From contig AP018172.1 of NCBI GenBank assembly GCA_002368175.1, positions 3,222,001-3,286,000 of the forward strand: DNA of 64,000 nucleotides, in the 5' to 3' direction. The notes under the pieces are model-generated. The model made no database searches and was not told where the DNA came from. It worked only from the letters and a program-made list of their open reading frames with translations. The stretch's first letter is position 1, and the number at the start of each line of letters is the position of its first letter. Of the stretch, positions 47,301 through 56,200 are shown piece by piece. Origin of the DNA: Calothrix sp. NIES-2098 (GTDB taxonomy: Bacteria; Cyanobacteriota; Cyanobacteriia; Cyanobacteriales; Nostocaceae). Made by a program: the position numbers and the translations under genes.

Positions 47301-47700
47301 GTTCTAAATAATCTTGGCTAGTGTATAAGCCAAAAGTAATACCTGGAAGAGTTTCGCCTAGGGTAGGCGTCCAACCGAGGGTTCTAGATTCTGCTAAGAC
47401 AGTACCAGTATCAGCAGTTTTAAACTGATAAATTAAAGCGCGATCGCCAGCGATTTTTTCTCTGATTTGAGCTACAGCTACTTTAAGTAGCGTATCAATA
47501 TCTGGGGCTTGACGTAGGTGAGTAGTGATATTTTGTAACTGCTGTCGCCAATTTTTAAATTCCTGAGCGATCGCATTTAATATAGATAATTCATTACTAG
47601 GAATACTGGCTATATTAAGGCTACCATTCTGATTTTCTATTTTTTCTAAATCGGTAATGATATTACTATTTTCTTGCCCATTGTTATATAAAAATGTCAT
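44383..47700 (-). CDS. pixJ: Cyanobacteriochrome methyl-accepting phototaxis receptor PixJ
   Basis: 1105 residues from ATG 47700, chosen for GAGGGTG upstream; an in-frame start at 47748 adds 16. Order: GAF1 (about 65-205, no chromophore Cys), three cyanobacteriochrome GAFs with CH motifs at Cys324, Cys507 and Cys690, a HAMP-like linker (about 785-835) and a methyl-accepting signalling domain (VLALNAAIEATRAGEYGKGFAVVADEVRS in parts). Each sensor GAF has DThLQETQGGRY and lacks a DXCF second cysteine, so they belong to the red/green (XRG) lineage of AnPixJg2. The middle GAF has Leu in place of the lid Trp and Leu in place of the His three residues before Cys. No membrane segment is visible. It should sense light and control PixL. 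Confidence 0.93.
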   Translation of the reverse strand: MTFLYNNGQENSNIITDLEKIENQNGSLNIASIPSNELSILNAIAQEFKNWRQQLQNITTHLRQAPDIDTLLKVAVAQIREKIAGDRALIYQFKTADTGTVLAESRTLGWTPTLGETLPGITFGLYTSQDYLEPVVIDDIDRIQITPYQKQLLEKFQIKASLALPIVVDNKVWGLLCVNNCSSARHWQEVEITLLSQITTELSYRLQNFGSQTELQQQTLAKKSVAKVIDKILHLSSVEKVFQTTTQEIRQLLKCDRVGVYRFNPDWSGQFVAESVGNGWVKMVGPDFKMVWDDTHLQETQGGRYAKGETFAVKDIYQAGHAQCHIDILEQFEMKAYIIAPIFSGQQLWGLLAAYQNSGPRDWQSWEISVLTQIGLQFGVAIAQSEYLEQVRTKTEQLTQIVEQEKTLTKIVNRIRQSLDAESVFKITTQEVRQSLRCDRVAVYQFNPDWGGQFIAESVGHGWVKLVGPDIQTVLDDTYLQETQGGRYSRGENFVVNDIYQIGLAPCHIEILEQFEAKAYIIVPIFNGEKLWGLLAAYQNSGTREWQSWEVNFLAQIGLQFSLAKSQIEYLEQVRVKSEKLTQIAEQEKAFTKLVNRIRQCLDVEEIFKTSTQEIRQLLRCDRVGVYRFNPDWSGEFVAESVGQNWVKLVGPDIKTVWEDTHLQETQGGRYAKGENFVVRDIYQAGHSPCHVEILEQFEVKAYVIVPLFFGDKLWGLLAAYQNSGTRDWEESEVSLLARIGDQLGLALQQTEYLQQLQTQSAQLAEAANREKAAKELLQQRSIQLLTALRPALNGNLTVRAPITEDELGTIADAYNNTLQALRQIVIQVQAAAQQVVQTSGTSEASLAGLTNLAKQQSEEMNAALNEIQQMVDSTQAVVANAELVQVAVQQANQTVESGDAAMNLTVQAIQGIRETVAQTSKKIKRLSESSQKISKVVNLISNFATQTNVLALNAAIEATRAGEYGKGFAVVADEVRSLSRQSAAATIEIEKLVQEIQAETGEVAVAMETGIQQVVEGTNLVGDARQNLNAIVSATAEISQLIQRITAATQKQMDQSVKVTTSMKDVAEISHKTVDESHEITVVFQELSGMAKELLATASKFKVN

Positions 47701-47776
47701 TTTAGCACCCTCGATAAGTTTTCTTGGTAAGAATCTGATAGTTCCCAATTAATAAATTTCTCAGTTAGGGAAATTT

Positions 47777-48250
47777 TTAATTATGATTGCCCCATATAGA
47801 AGCTTGGATAATTGCCAATGCGTCTAAATTAAATGCAATCCCCTCGTCAGGCTTGATAAAATATCCTTCGACAAAGGGTGACATTGCTGGATAAAAAAGT
47901 TCAGCAGATGGGGTTTTCATTTGCTCAGTATTTAACCATTCAATATCTGTCAGTTGACGCACTAATAACCCTAAATATTTACCTTCATTTTCTAGGACTA
48001 TTGCCATCATCTTTGAGACTAAATTAGGGGCTTGCAACAACGGCGGATATCCTAACATCTCTTCTAAATCAACTAACCATAGCATTTCGCCACGCCAGTT
48101 GTAGATACCCAAGACGCAATTAGGCATCTGAGGCACACCGCAGATTTCTGTCAATGATACTTGTAATACTTCTGCAATGTGCTGTAACTGAATTACAGCT
48201 AAGTCATTGGTTCCTAGATTAAAACTTAAAAACTTTTGCAGAGTCTCCAA
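47777..48250 (-). CDS. pixI: CheW-like coupling protein PixI
   Basis: 157 residues, one CheW domain: FLSFNLGTNDLAVIQLQHIAEVL at the start, GIYNWRGEMLWLVDLEEML in the middle, LGLLVRQLTDIEWL later. It links the receptor PixJ to the kinase PixL. It ends 28 bases before the pixJ TTG/ATG region, consistent with one transcript. The C-terminal third (EGYFIKPDEGIAFNLDALA) is complete. The name rests on gene order as much as on sequence. Confidence 0.9.
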   Translation of the reverse strand: METLQKFLSFNLGTNDLAVIQLQHIAEVLQVSLTEICGVPQMPNCVLGIYNWRGEMLWLVDLEEMLGYPPLLQAPNLVSKMMAIVLENEGKYLGLLVRQLTDIEWLNTEQMKTPSAELFYPAMSPFVEGYFIKPDEGIAFNLDALAIIQASIWGNHN

Positions 48251-48340
48251 AATTCTCGTTCCTTTATATTAGGTGTTTGCTGATAGTCACTATCTTATTT
48301 TCACTTCATTAGTGACTATAATTTAGCAAATATATTTAAT

Positions 48341-48706
48341 TTAATGATTGATTAAACGCTGTAAAGTCCCTACTAATTCTTCTCTATTGACAGGTTTTGA
48401 TAGATAAGCTTCAGCACCAAGCATATTTCCCCAAATTTTATCTACATCACTATTTTTGGTAGAACAAAAAACCACAGGAATTTTACTAGTATCGGGATTA
48501 CTTTTTAGTTCTCTACAAATTTCATAACCACTTTTACCTGGTAGAATTACGTCGAGAAATATCACATCAGGCTTAGTTGTACCTATCTTGTCATGAGCTT
48601 CTTCGCTACTTTTAGCGCTCATCACATAATATCCTGCCTGTTGTAAGTAACTACTGATAATTTCCATATCAGTTAAACCATCTTCAACAACTAGAACAGT
48701 GTTCAT
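48341..48706 (-). CDS. pixH: CheY-like response regulator PixH
   Basis: 121 residues, a stand-alone receiver. Start ATG 48706 gives MNTVLVVEDGLTDMEII; a TTG four codons upstream is less likely. Acidic residues in VVEDG, phosphoacceptor Asp in VIFLDVILPGKSGYE, conserved Ser/Thr in VVFCSTKNSD and Lys in LSKPVNREE are present. Like PilH/PixH of Synechocystis it lacks an output domain and may be the signal sink or act on pili. It lies 90 bases upstream of pixI in the operon. Confidence 0.9.
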   Translation of the reverse strand: MNTVLVVEDGLTDMEIISSYLQQAGYYVMSAKSSEEAHDKIGTTKPDVIFLDVILPGKSGYEICRELKSNPDTSKIPVVFCSTKNSDVDKIWGNMLGAEAYLSKPVNREELVGTLQRLINH

Positions 48707-48977
48707 TGTAAGTACCAATTCTATGTCTGTCTAAATTAAATCAAAACAAAATTTTGTTTTGTTATAATGGTGAGCCAATTCTTATCGATTAACCTCAGAA
48801 AAAGCACTTAAAAAAGAAATTTTTATCGATTTTGGCAAAATACCTATGAATCAAGAAGTGTTTTAAAAGAAGTATTCATAAATACTTGTTTGCAACTGAG
48901 CATTTGCCGATTATGTGAGACTTCGTCTTCAAAGCTAATTCCACAATAGACAGTCCCATCATCAAGGATAAATTTAG

Positions 48978-50177
48978 TTACAAACTCTGCAATTTAGAGG
49001 TGTTCGTCTTAGTTGATGCGGCTGGGATAGGTAAATACTTACGTACTATACCCATTACTTTATCACTGGCTACAGGCTTGGCAAGGAAATCAGTAGAGCC
49101 AGCTACTTTAGCGCGAACTCGATCTAAAAGACCATCATTGCCTGTTAAGATAATTACTGGTGTGTTAGCAAAGCTAGAAATTCGTCGTAGCTGAGTGCAG
49201 ATTTCGTAACCACTAGCAACAGGCATCATCAAATCCAAAAAAATTAAGTCTGGCTTATCCTGAATTAGAGTTGGTAGAGCTTGAACAGCATCTTGAATTT
49301 TGATAAACCTTAGCCCATTGGAAGTGAGAATTTCCTCTAAAATTTTACAGACTTGAGGGCTGTCATCTACACAAGCTACCAACGGAGCAGTTGTTTTCTT
49401 TTGTGGTGTAGCTGTAGGATTTTTCTGGGCTTCAACGACTGTTAAGGGTAAGTCTGGTACTTCTACTAGTTCAATAATGCCTTTAAGGATATATGGCAGC
49501 AATGAACGAGCAACTGGCAACAAATTCTGCTTCATTTTTACAGCCAAATCTCGCAGAGTATATTTGCCATTGATGAAAGTAACAAAGTTGTTATAGACGG
49601 CTGAACTGACCAATTGCTGAAGTTGTTCTGGTTTCCGTAATACTGGCGCTAAATCGGGATATAAATTTGTTAAACCAGCTTCCGACCAAAGTTTCCACGA
49701 TTCTTGCATCTGCTTTAAAGATACATCTGCACTCGTGAAGCTCATTGGCATTTCTAAAATCACTTGTTGGCTGCGATGACAAGTTACAGAAGTAAAATCT
49801 GCCTCTTGAGCTAGATCGAAAAATAATTCTGCGATCGTGCTGTCTACAATAGAATGTATTTGCTCACGCTGGATTTTTTGCTTTTTATATAAGATTTCCA
49901 GAAGATGGTAATCCCAATAATCGCGTGAGATGTCTTCATAACTTAAACGTATCTTATCTACATCAATTTCTGGGCAGTGTTGAGCCATTTGTCTGCGCCA
50001 ACGGCGGAAAGGATGAATTCCTCCGGTTGCCCAAACTATTCGTCCCAGCCGGTAATAAAAAATCCATTGATGTCCTTTTGAACTTTTAATACTTAACTGG
50101 CCGTTGTATTGCAACTGGGTACAAGTTTTAAATTCATTTAATATGGTATTTGATACGATCGGGTTTTGGTGGCTCAT
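48978..50177 (-). CDS. pixG: PatA/PixG-type response regulator
   Basis: 399 residues from ATG 50177, chosen because AGAGGA lies 7 bases upstream; an in-frame TTG/ATG-type start at 50213 would add 12. The N-terminal PATAN domain (GQLSIKSSKGHQWIFYYRLGRIVWATGG, in parts) and a helical centre are followed by a C-terminal receiver (LVACVDDSPQVCKILEEIL, Asp in DLIFLDLMMPVASGYE, Lys in LAKPVASDK). This architecture is that of PatA in heterocyst patterning and of PixG/PilG. As first gene of the pix unit it is probably PixG. Output presumably goes to the type IV pilus motors. Confidence 0.9.
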   Translation of the reverse strand: MSHQNPIVSNTILNEFKTCTQLQYNGQLSIKSSKGHQWIFYYRLGRIVWATGGIHPFRRWRRQMAQHCPEIDVDKIRLSYEDISRDYWDYHLLEILYKKQKIQREQIHSIVDSTIAELFFDLAQEADFTSVTCHRSQQVILEMPMSFTSADVSLKQMQESWKLWSEAGLTNLYPDLAPVLRKPEQLQQLVSSAVYNNFVTFINGKYTLRDLAVKMKQNLLPVARSLLPYILKGIIELVEVPDLPLTVVEAQKNPTATPQKKTTAPLVACVDDSPQVCKILEEILTSNGLRFIKIQDAVQALPTLIQDKPDLIFLDLMMPVASGYEICTQLRRISSFANTPVIILTGNDGLLDRVRAKVAGSTDFLAKPVASDKVMGIVRKYLPIPAASTKTNTSKLQSL

Positions 50178-50900
50178 ACATTGTCCTCTTACTAACAAGT
50201 CAGCCGTTGGCAACCTACACTACCCATTTACTAGTCAGCAAATATCTCCATGCTTTTCCATATTTTTGGTAAAATTATCCGGTTGTTTACCATCATTTTT
50301 TGTAGACATTAGATATATTTGCTACTAAGTCAAGACTGATTATCTCAAAAGCAATAGCAGGTCAAAACTAGTTTAATAAAGGGAGCGATATAGTAGGAAA
50401 TTTCCCTTCATCTAACTCTAGGATCTAGCCATGATTAACTAATCAGTAGAAACTTATGTTATCCAGATGCTCGTGTATATAGTTGTGATATATTATCATA
50501 TTCATTTTTGATCTAATTTACGATCGGTATAAATCCCGATCTATAGTTGAAAAATAATTTATACTTATTGGAAATAATTCTGCTTTAGACTGTCAGTTTT
50601 GATTAAGTTGATTGTTTTGAAACATTATTCTACCTATCATTTTTACGGTGATTGAAAAGTAAATATTGTAAAAATATTTTTGCTAAATAAAAAGTTACTA
50701 AAACTTCAGATGCATTGGATATAAGCTTTTGCTGGTTTAACAATATTAACCTGACGGAGTAATTACCCCGTCAGTAGTTCTAGCTAGCTGGCAAAATAGA
50801 TTATGGCTGTTGAATTATGTCTGGGCGATTGATTTGTCATTAGATGTTGACAAAAGATTGGGCATGAGCGAGCAAAGTTAAACTTCCTGATAGTTCCTTT
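50178..50900. other. Intergenic region between murQ and pixG
   Basis: About 720 bases, AT-rich, with no credible gene. It holds the promoter of the pix operon near its left end. A near-perfect 24-base palindrome (CTGACGGAGTAATTACCCCG then TCAG) lies at 50751-50774, with one mismatch; it may terminate a transcript or bind a dimeric regulator. Confidence 0.5.
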
Positions 50901-51824
50901 TCAGGATTTTGTGACATTGTAGCTGGCAATAGCAGCGCGCAAATTACCGTGATGTTCTGACAACAGTCGATCGCCTGCTGGTTTTTCTAAGCCAGTCCAG
51001 TGCATTAATAGGGCTAACTTCACCCAGTTGCCGCTACGTTCTAGTAACACACTCGCATCTTCCCGACTTAAATCTGTAAGGTCTTGCAAAATTCGCAAAG
51101 CGCGATCGCGTAATTTTTGGTTAGTGACAGCGACATCTACCATGCGATTGCCGTAAACTTTACCTAGCTTGACCATCACTCCAGTAGAAAGGATATTTAA
51201 AGCTAGCTTGGTGGCTGTACCAGCTTTTAGACGAGTGGAACCCGCGAGAATTTCGGGGCCAGTCAAGAGCCGAATATCAACATCAGCATCAAAGCTTACC
51301 TGTTCAGCAGGCACACAGGCCATAAAAATCGTTATCGCTCCCCGTTGGCGGGCGGCGTTCAGCGCCCCTTGGACAAAAGGCGTTGTGCCGCCAGCAGTAA
51401 TTCCCACTACTACATCTAATTGTGTAATGTGTCGTTGAGCGATCGCTGCTTCTCCATCTTGGGCACGGTCTTCTAAATCTTCAGAACTCCGTACTAGTGC
51501 GCCTGCGCCACCGGCAATAATTCCCTGTACCAATTCTGGAGGCGTACAAAAGGTAGGCGGGCATTCAGCAGCATCTAATACCCCTAATCTGCCACTTGTG
51601 CCCGCACCAACATAAAATAAGCGTCCTCCCTGACGCAAACGTTCTGCCGTGCAATCAATCGCACGAGCTAACTCTTTTTTCGCCGCAGCTACTGCTGCAA
51701 CCGCCTTTTGGTCTTCGCTATTAAACAATTCCACCAATTCCAGAGAACCGATCTGGTCTAAGTTCAGACTATTAGAGTTTACTTGCTCAGTTAAAAGATA
51801 GCCGCGTTCCTGCAAATTTGACAT
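50901..51824 (-). CDS. murQ: N-acetylmuramic acid 6-phosphate etherase
   Basis: 307 residues. SIS sugar-isomerase fold with FYVGAGTSGRLGVLDAAECPPTF (in part) and the catalytic Glu region SSEDLEDRAQDG, plus AGTATKLALNILSTGVMVKLG, standard MurQ motifs. It cleaves the lactyl ether of MurNAc-6-P to give GlcNAc-6-P during peptidoglycan recycling in the cytosol. No anmK, murP or N-acetylglucosaminidase gene lies next to it, so recycling genes are scattered. The C-terminus and length are normal. Confidence 0.95.
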   Translation of the reverse strand: MSNLQERGYLLTEQVNSNSLNLDQIGSLELVELFNSEDQKAVAAVAAAKKELARAIDCTAERLRQGGRLFYVGAGTSGRLGVLDAAECPPTFCTPPELVQGIIAGGAGALVRSSEDLEDRAQDGEAAIAQRHITQLDVVVGITAGGTTPFVQGALNAARQRGAITIFMACVPAEQVSFDADVDIRLLTGPEILAGSTRLKAGTATKLALNILSTGVMVKLGKVYGNRMVDVAVTNQKLRDRALRILQDLTDLSREDASVLLERSGNWVKLALLMHWTGLEKPAGDRLLSEHHGNLRAAIASYNVTKS

Positions 51825-51839
51825 TTATTTTTTGTCCTC

Positions 51840-52078
51840 GGTCATTTGTTATTGGCCATTTGTCAGTTGTCATATCATGTCTGTCAGCCCCTAATCAAAG
51901 CACTCCCATCTTTCTCCTGACAAGTGTAGGTTTTTTGACAACAACCCTGGAAGGGAGCAGAGGGAACAAGGAGAGAAGTCGGAGCGTCAGCTTGCGGCGT
52001 AAACCGGAGGGGTTGCCGCAGGCATCTGAACTTCGGAGCGACAAGGAAGAAATGACAAATGACCAATGCCCAATGACT
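51840..52078. repeat. Short tandem repetitive intergenic tract
   Basis: The spacer between murQ and the DUF3110 gene carries repeated TCATTTGTTATTGG / ATGACAAATGACCAATG heptamer-like units at both ends and a degenerate GGAGCGTCAGCTTGCGGCG unit in the middle. This is the STRR-type repeat common in Nostoc-like genomes. No gene is seen. Confidence 0.55.
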
Positions 52079-52080
52079 AC

Positions 52081-52509
52081 TTACAATAAACCTTCCAATT
52101 TACGGCGAATGTTTTCTAGTTCAGCATCAGATAAGTCTGGTTCTGATTGGTCTACTGGATTAAGGAGGAAGCTTTCCTCATCAGTATCCTCTTGGTTAGC
52201 ATCAGGTTGCCAATCGGTTTCTTCTACATTTAGTTCTGGGGGAGTGACGACTAAATCACTGTTTTCGGGGACAATTTCCCACTCATAATCAGCACTTTCA
52301 CAAAATTCCTTAATTTCCTCGGCATCGATCGCTTCTACTGTGGGTACGGGGAAATCCTGTGCTTCTAACATTAAGCCATAGCGCGTTGCATCATCTTCTG
52401 ATTCAAACATCAGAATTTTATTGCGATCGCCTATCCGCACGGTGTGAATCCCCTCATTATCCGTTCCAGCATTAAAAATCAGCACAAAAACACGCATTGG
52501 GGTAATCAT
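52081..52509 (-). CDS. DUF3110 domain protein
   Basis: 142 residues from ATG 52509; an in-frame ATG at 52497 (MRVFVLIFNAGTDNEGIHT) is equally plausible. The first 100 residues are DUF3110, a cyanobacteria and chloroplast-specific family: RVFVLIFNAGTDNEGIHTV, ILMFESEDDATRYGLMLEAQ and FPVPTVEAIDAEEIKEFCE. The tail is very acidic and of low complexity, ending in a helix SEPDLSDAELENIRRKLEGLL. The protein is probably soluble; its role is not established. Confidence 0.85.
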   Translation of the reverse strand: MITPMRVFVLIFNAGTDNEGIHTVRIGDRNKILMFESEDDATRYGLMLEAQDFPVPTVEAIDAEEIKEFCESADYEWEIVPENSDLVVTPPELNVEETDWQPDANQEDTDEESFLLNPVDQSEPDLSDAELENIRRKLEGLL

Positions 52510-53283
52510 CTATCCTTATGTTTCTGAGGTCTATTCCTATTAAAGTTCTAGGTTGTGCTTCAAGGAAAGTCTAGTCCATAATTTTCACCTATTTCCTTGG
52601 GCAGGCCGTGTTTAACTGTCAATAAGTAAACTTACTCGTTTTTTTTAAGATAAGTTGATACTGCTATAAGTTGGTGAAGGTATTAAAGATAGTCGAGTTT
52701 TTGAGAATAATCTCGGAACTCTATCCAGATTGTCTCGTCTAGAATGATGATGTCTTGATATCAGTTACCAACTTTCCGTAATTACAAGGGCATTCAGGTA
52801 GGGTTGTAATTTTGCCTACATCAATCAAACCTGTCATCTATAGTTTGCATATTGTGACTCAGCTCTAACGAACGCTTTCAGTGTGGAAATGATGAATGGA
52901 GTGTTGAAGCTGTTTTAAATTGAGCAAAAAATCTTCCGTTCGTTGGAGCTACCTTTGTCAGCCACTTCTTTGTAGGCAAAGCAGGAGCTTCACCCGCAAG
53001 GGTAAATTAGGCCAGAGGCTCAAGCTAGGCTGTTTTTGAACATAGATAGTCAGTAATACTAGAAGCCCACACGGATCTGATAATACAGTGTGGGTATTTT
53101 ACAGGTTCTGATATGTCTGACAGTGCCAATATCATTGATTATGTATTGAATAGCCTAATTTCTTAGACTCATGCGATCGGGTCTTCTATTTAGTTAACGT
53201 ATCCTGGATCTGGCAGAGCAATCTGTTACTAGTTAATGCCAGATGTGAGTCAGCTACAGTCGCCAAACAAAGAGTGAAAGCCA
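52510..53283. other. Long non-coding region upstream of tamB
   Basis: 774 bases with no credible ORF. A 7-bp stem CCCACAC / GTGTGGG with tail TATTTT lies at 53066-53094 and looks like a terminator inside the region, so a short transcript may end there. The remainder holds the promoters for the DUF3110 gene (minus) and tamB (plus). I recognise no known RNA family. Confidence 0.45.
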
Positions 53284-56200
53284 ATGTCTAAGCGTCCCAA
53301 TCAAGTGAATCACTCCAATTCCCCCAATCGTCAGCGTTTCTGGTTACTTGTGTTGGGTCGCGGTGGTATTGCTTTGGGTGGAATCTTGCTGCTGACAATT
53401 ATCGGTGGTCTTTGGCGTTTATCGAATTTTGTCCAAAAAGAATTAGCACCGTTAGCAGAAAAAAATCTCACGACCACACTCAACCGTCCGGTAAAACTTG
53501 GCGGCGTGAAAGATTTTTCTCTGATGGGAGTAAGGTTTGCAGCTTCGGAGATTCCAGCAACTGCTACAGATCCAGACCGAGTAGTAGTGGATGCTGTAGA
53601 AGTAGGTTTTGACCCATTACAGTTAATTTTTAACCGTAACTTAAAGCTAGATGTCACCTTAGTCAATCCCGATGTTTATATTAAAAAAGATGAGCAAGGG
53701 CGCTGGCTGAGTACTACTATCAGCCTGAGTGGGAAAGGCGGCCCGATTAAAACCGATTTAGATAAAATTCGGTTACGCAATGGGAAGTTGATTTTGGTAG
53801 GTTTGTCCAAAACCCCAGGACAACAAAAATCTACAACGCCACAACGCCCCAACTTGGCTGTGGGTTTTTCGCACCTCAACGGAACAGCCCAACTTTTGGA
53901 AAACAATCAGTTGATGAGGTTTGATGTCACAGGTCAAGCAGATAGTGGTGGTAGTCTAACGCTTCAGGGAGATACACGCTTAAAGACACAAGCCGCTAAT
54001 TTGCAGATCCGAGGACAGGACTTGCTGGCTGCTGATATTACTCGGATTATTCAGCTACCGCTGACTTTACAGGCGGGTCGCGTTAATGGGGATTTAAAAA
54101 TTCAGCTGATACCACAGCAGCAGACTTTACTTTATGGCAGTGCTTTTTTGCAAGGAGTAGCAATTCAAATACCGCGTCTGCCACAACTGTTAAATAATGC
54201 CCAAGGAAACGTCAACTTCCAGGGAGTGGAAATACAGCTCGATAAGGTAGCTGGTAACTATGGCAAAATCCCCTTAGTAGCTACAGGTAGTATCAACCGA
54301 GAAACTGGCTATAAGTTGAGGGGACAAATAAATCAGGTAGATGTAGCTACAGCCTTAGAAACTCTCAAGGTAAAATTACCTCTACTGGCGACTGGAGAAG
54401 TAAAAGCAGACTTACAACTTGTCGGCGCACCTACGAAACCAATTCTTACAGGTACAGTTGCGACGATTAAACCTGCTCGCATAGACAAAGTAGATTTTAA
54501 ATCTGTTAGTAGCAAGTTTGAGTTTTCTGCTAGCAATTCTTTAGTTAGCCTGAAAGATATTCAAGGTACACCAACGGTTGGTGGCAAGGTTGCGGGTACT
54601 GGTGTTATAAAACTCGGTAAAACGCCGCAACTGGATTTTAATTTTACTGGTGAGAATGTACCAGGTGATGCGATCGCCCAAATTTATAACACTACACCTT
54701 CATTTCAAATCGGTGCTGTTTCTGGTACAGGTCAGTTAACTGGTACTGCTGGTAATATTCAAACTGTAGTCCAATGGCAAGCTCCCAAAGCCACCTACCC
54801 CGCAACTGGTGTAGTCACCGTTGCCCCAGATCGGACTGTCTTCTTCCGCGATGTGGCTTTTAATCTCAGTGGTGGTAAAGTACAGGCTTCTGGTAGTTAC
54901 GCCAATCAACGTTGGCAAGCTGTAGCACAAGCCTCTGGCGTACAGGTAGAACCTTTTGTAGACAAAAATAAACTGCAAAATGTCTCTTTAGCTGGGGCAG
55001 AATTTAACGGTCGCTTGCTCCTTTCCGGGACAACATCACCATTTCAAATTGCCTCAATTCAGACTGAGGGTGCTGGCGTACAAATAGGTGGGGGAACGGT
55101 TGCAGTTTCTCATATTCAGTTACAAGACCAAAATTTTGCGGCGCAATTAGTCGCTAATGATGTGCGGTTGGGGCGGATATTGAAGAATATTCCCCCAGCG
55201 TTGACCGGGCCAATGGCTGGTACTTTCCAGATAGCAGGCAGCAGAGATAACTTTAGCCTCAAAACTCTGCGCGGTACTGGCGAGGGTAGCTTGGCTGTGG
55301 CTGGTGGTACGGTGACAGCGAAAAATATTCAACTAGCTGATGGTGTGTATTTAGCGCAACTCCGGGCCCATAATCTGGCTGTGCAGGAATTAGCACCAAC
55401 GATTAAGCAATTTCGCGGCAATTTGAATGGTGATTTTGACGTTGCCGGATCGGTTGATTCTTTTAAACCCGAAAATATTGCCGCTACTGGTCAGGCACGG
55501 GTGAATCTTGCCGATGGCACAATTACAGCCTCGAATATCGAACTAGCTAACGGTCGCTATCAGGCTGTGGTTAAGGCTTCAGGGGTGAAATTAAATCAGT
55601 TAAATCAGCAGTTACGCGGTCAATTTGGCGGTCAGATGCAAGTGGCTGGCACAGTACAATCAACTAAATTAGCTGATGTGCGGGCTGCTGGTCAGGTACA
55701 GTTTTCTCAAGGTATTGCCGCAATTACCCAACCCCTGAGTGCAGCGATCGCCTGGGACGGACAAAAGCTGAACATCGAACGCGCCACAGCACCGAATTTA
55801 AATGCCAGTGGTTATATATTAGCCAATGCTCAAGGCGCAGGCATACCACAAATTACAGATTTAAATCTGAATGTGCAAGCGCAAAATTACGACTTGCAAC
55901 AGTTGCCAATTAAGCTACCAAATGCAGTCGATTTGGCTGGGAAAGCAGATTTTGCCGGACAAATAACTGGTAACTTACCTGTGCCCAATATCCAAGGGCA
56001 ACTCAGGTTACGCAATTTGGCAGTGAAGAACTTTGCCTTTGAGCCAGTTTTAAGTGGAAATATTCAATCGGTGCAAGGCAAGGGTACTAATTTAGACCTA
56101 GCTGGAAACCGCGATCGCATTGCCTTCAACCTCAATGCTAACAATCGCCCTAACTCTTTTTTAATCAACTGGCAACAAGCGTCCGCCAGCGGTCAAGCTC

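Noticed and set aside
51818..52288. 156-codon plus-strand ORF
   Set aside because: It spans an intergenic repeat and the complement of the DUF3110 gene.
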